Below, piece by piece: positions 63,952 to 64,000 of a DNA stretch of 64,000 nt (within the stretch, counting starts at the first letter, position 1; each line of letters begins with the position of its first letter). A program made the translations under genes and the position numbers. Source of the DNA: Candidatus Dechloromonas phosphorivorans (GTDB lineage Bacteria > Pseudomonadota > Gammaproteobacteria > Burkholderiales > Rhodocyclaceae); NCBI GenBank assembly GCA_016721185.1, contig JADKIP010000011.1:1-64000 (forward strand). Direction: 5' to 3'. Under the pieces are notes generated by a model that was not told the origin of the DNA, ran no database searches, and was given only the letters and a program-made list of their open reading frames with translations.

Positions 63952-64000
63952 CCGCCTTGAAAACGGGAAGAGGACCATTTAAGACTGCCCCTGTTCGCTC

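Overview
The window reads as a betaproteobacterial chromosome segment, most likely Rhodocyclaceae (Dechloromonas/Azonexus-like; this is inference from gene content and order, not a database match). It carries a complete dcw cell-wall/division cluster, a trpE-gph-rpe block, a periplasmic nitrate reductase operon and an acidic amino-acid utilisation locus. No rRNA, tRNA or CRISPR array was seen.

Layout. 1-4.1 kb: the 5' end of a frameshifted porin, a frameshifted Uma2-family gene, and a trpG-trpD-uma2-trpC unit on the minus strand, all broken by single-base losses that look like consensus errors. 4.4-15.4 kb: periplasmic asparaginase, an outer-membrane porin, an NtrC-type two-component system, glutamate dehydrogenase and the glutamate/aspartate ABC transporter gltIJKL. 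Sigma-54 promoters lie in front of both the asparaginase and gltI, with TCGG-N4-CCGA palindromes upstream, so this looks like one regulon (AauRS-like). 15.5-24.4 kb: a DUF5610-like protein, a PAS-GGDEF diguanylate cyclase, trpE, gph, rpe, apaG, a methyltransferase, an AI-2E family permease and argJ. 24.4-28.8 kb: secA, an M23 peptidase, a DciA-like protein and a small membrane protein. 28.8-46.4 kb: lpxC and the dcw cluster on the minus strand, tightly overlapped from mraZ to ftsZ, with a clear mra promoter and MraZ operator. 46.6-49.3 kb: dsbC, a ubiquinone-type hydroxylase, a low-complexity protein and HU. 49.5-53.1 kb: napDABC. 53.4-55.7 kb: ahpC-ahpF, divergent from nap across an AT-rich regulatory gap.

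55.7-64 kb is an accessory end: a small plasmid/ICE-type ORF, an IS5-like element whose transposase gene is split by a 2.2 kb group II intron, a frameshifted Na+/H+ antiporter, an N-terminally truncated zinc peptidase and an intact ISAs1 element with a perfect 10-bp target duplication.

The most unusual signal is a 13-mer, TGCTGCGGTCRAC. Its 11-base core occurs 12 times on both strands, in genes and between them, through the first 48 kb, and it is absent from the last 16 kb. This is far above chance and resembles a DNA-uptake-type or other genome-tag sequence; no function is known to me. Frameshifts cluster at the two ends of the window, and a poly-G/poly-C tract corrupts the 3' end of mraY, so several apparent pseudogenes are probably sequence errors.
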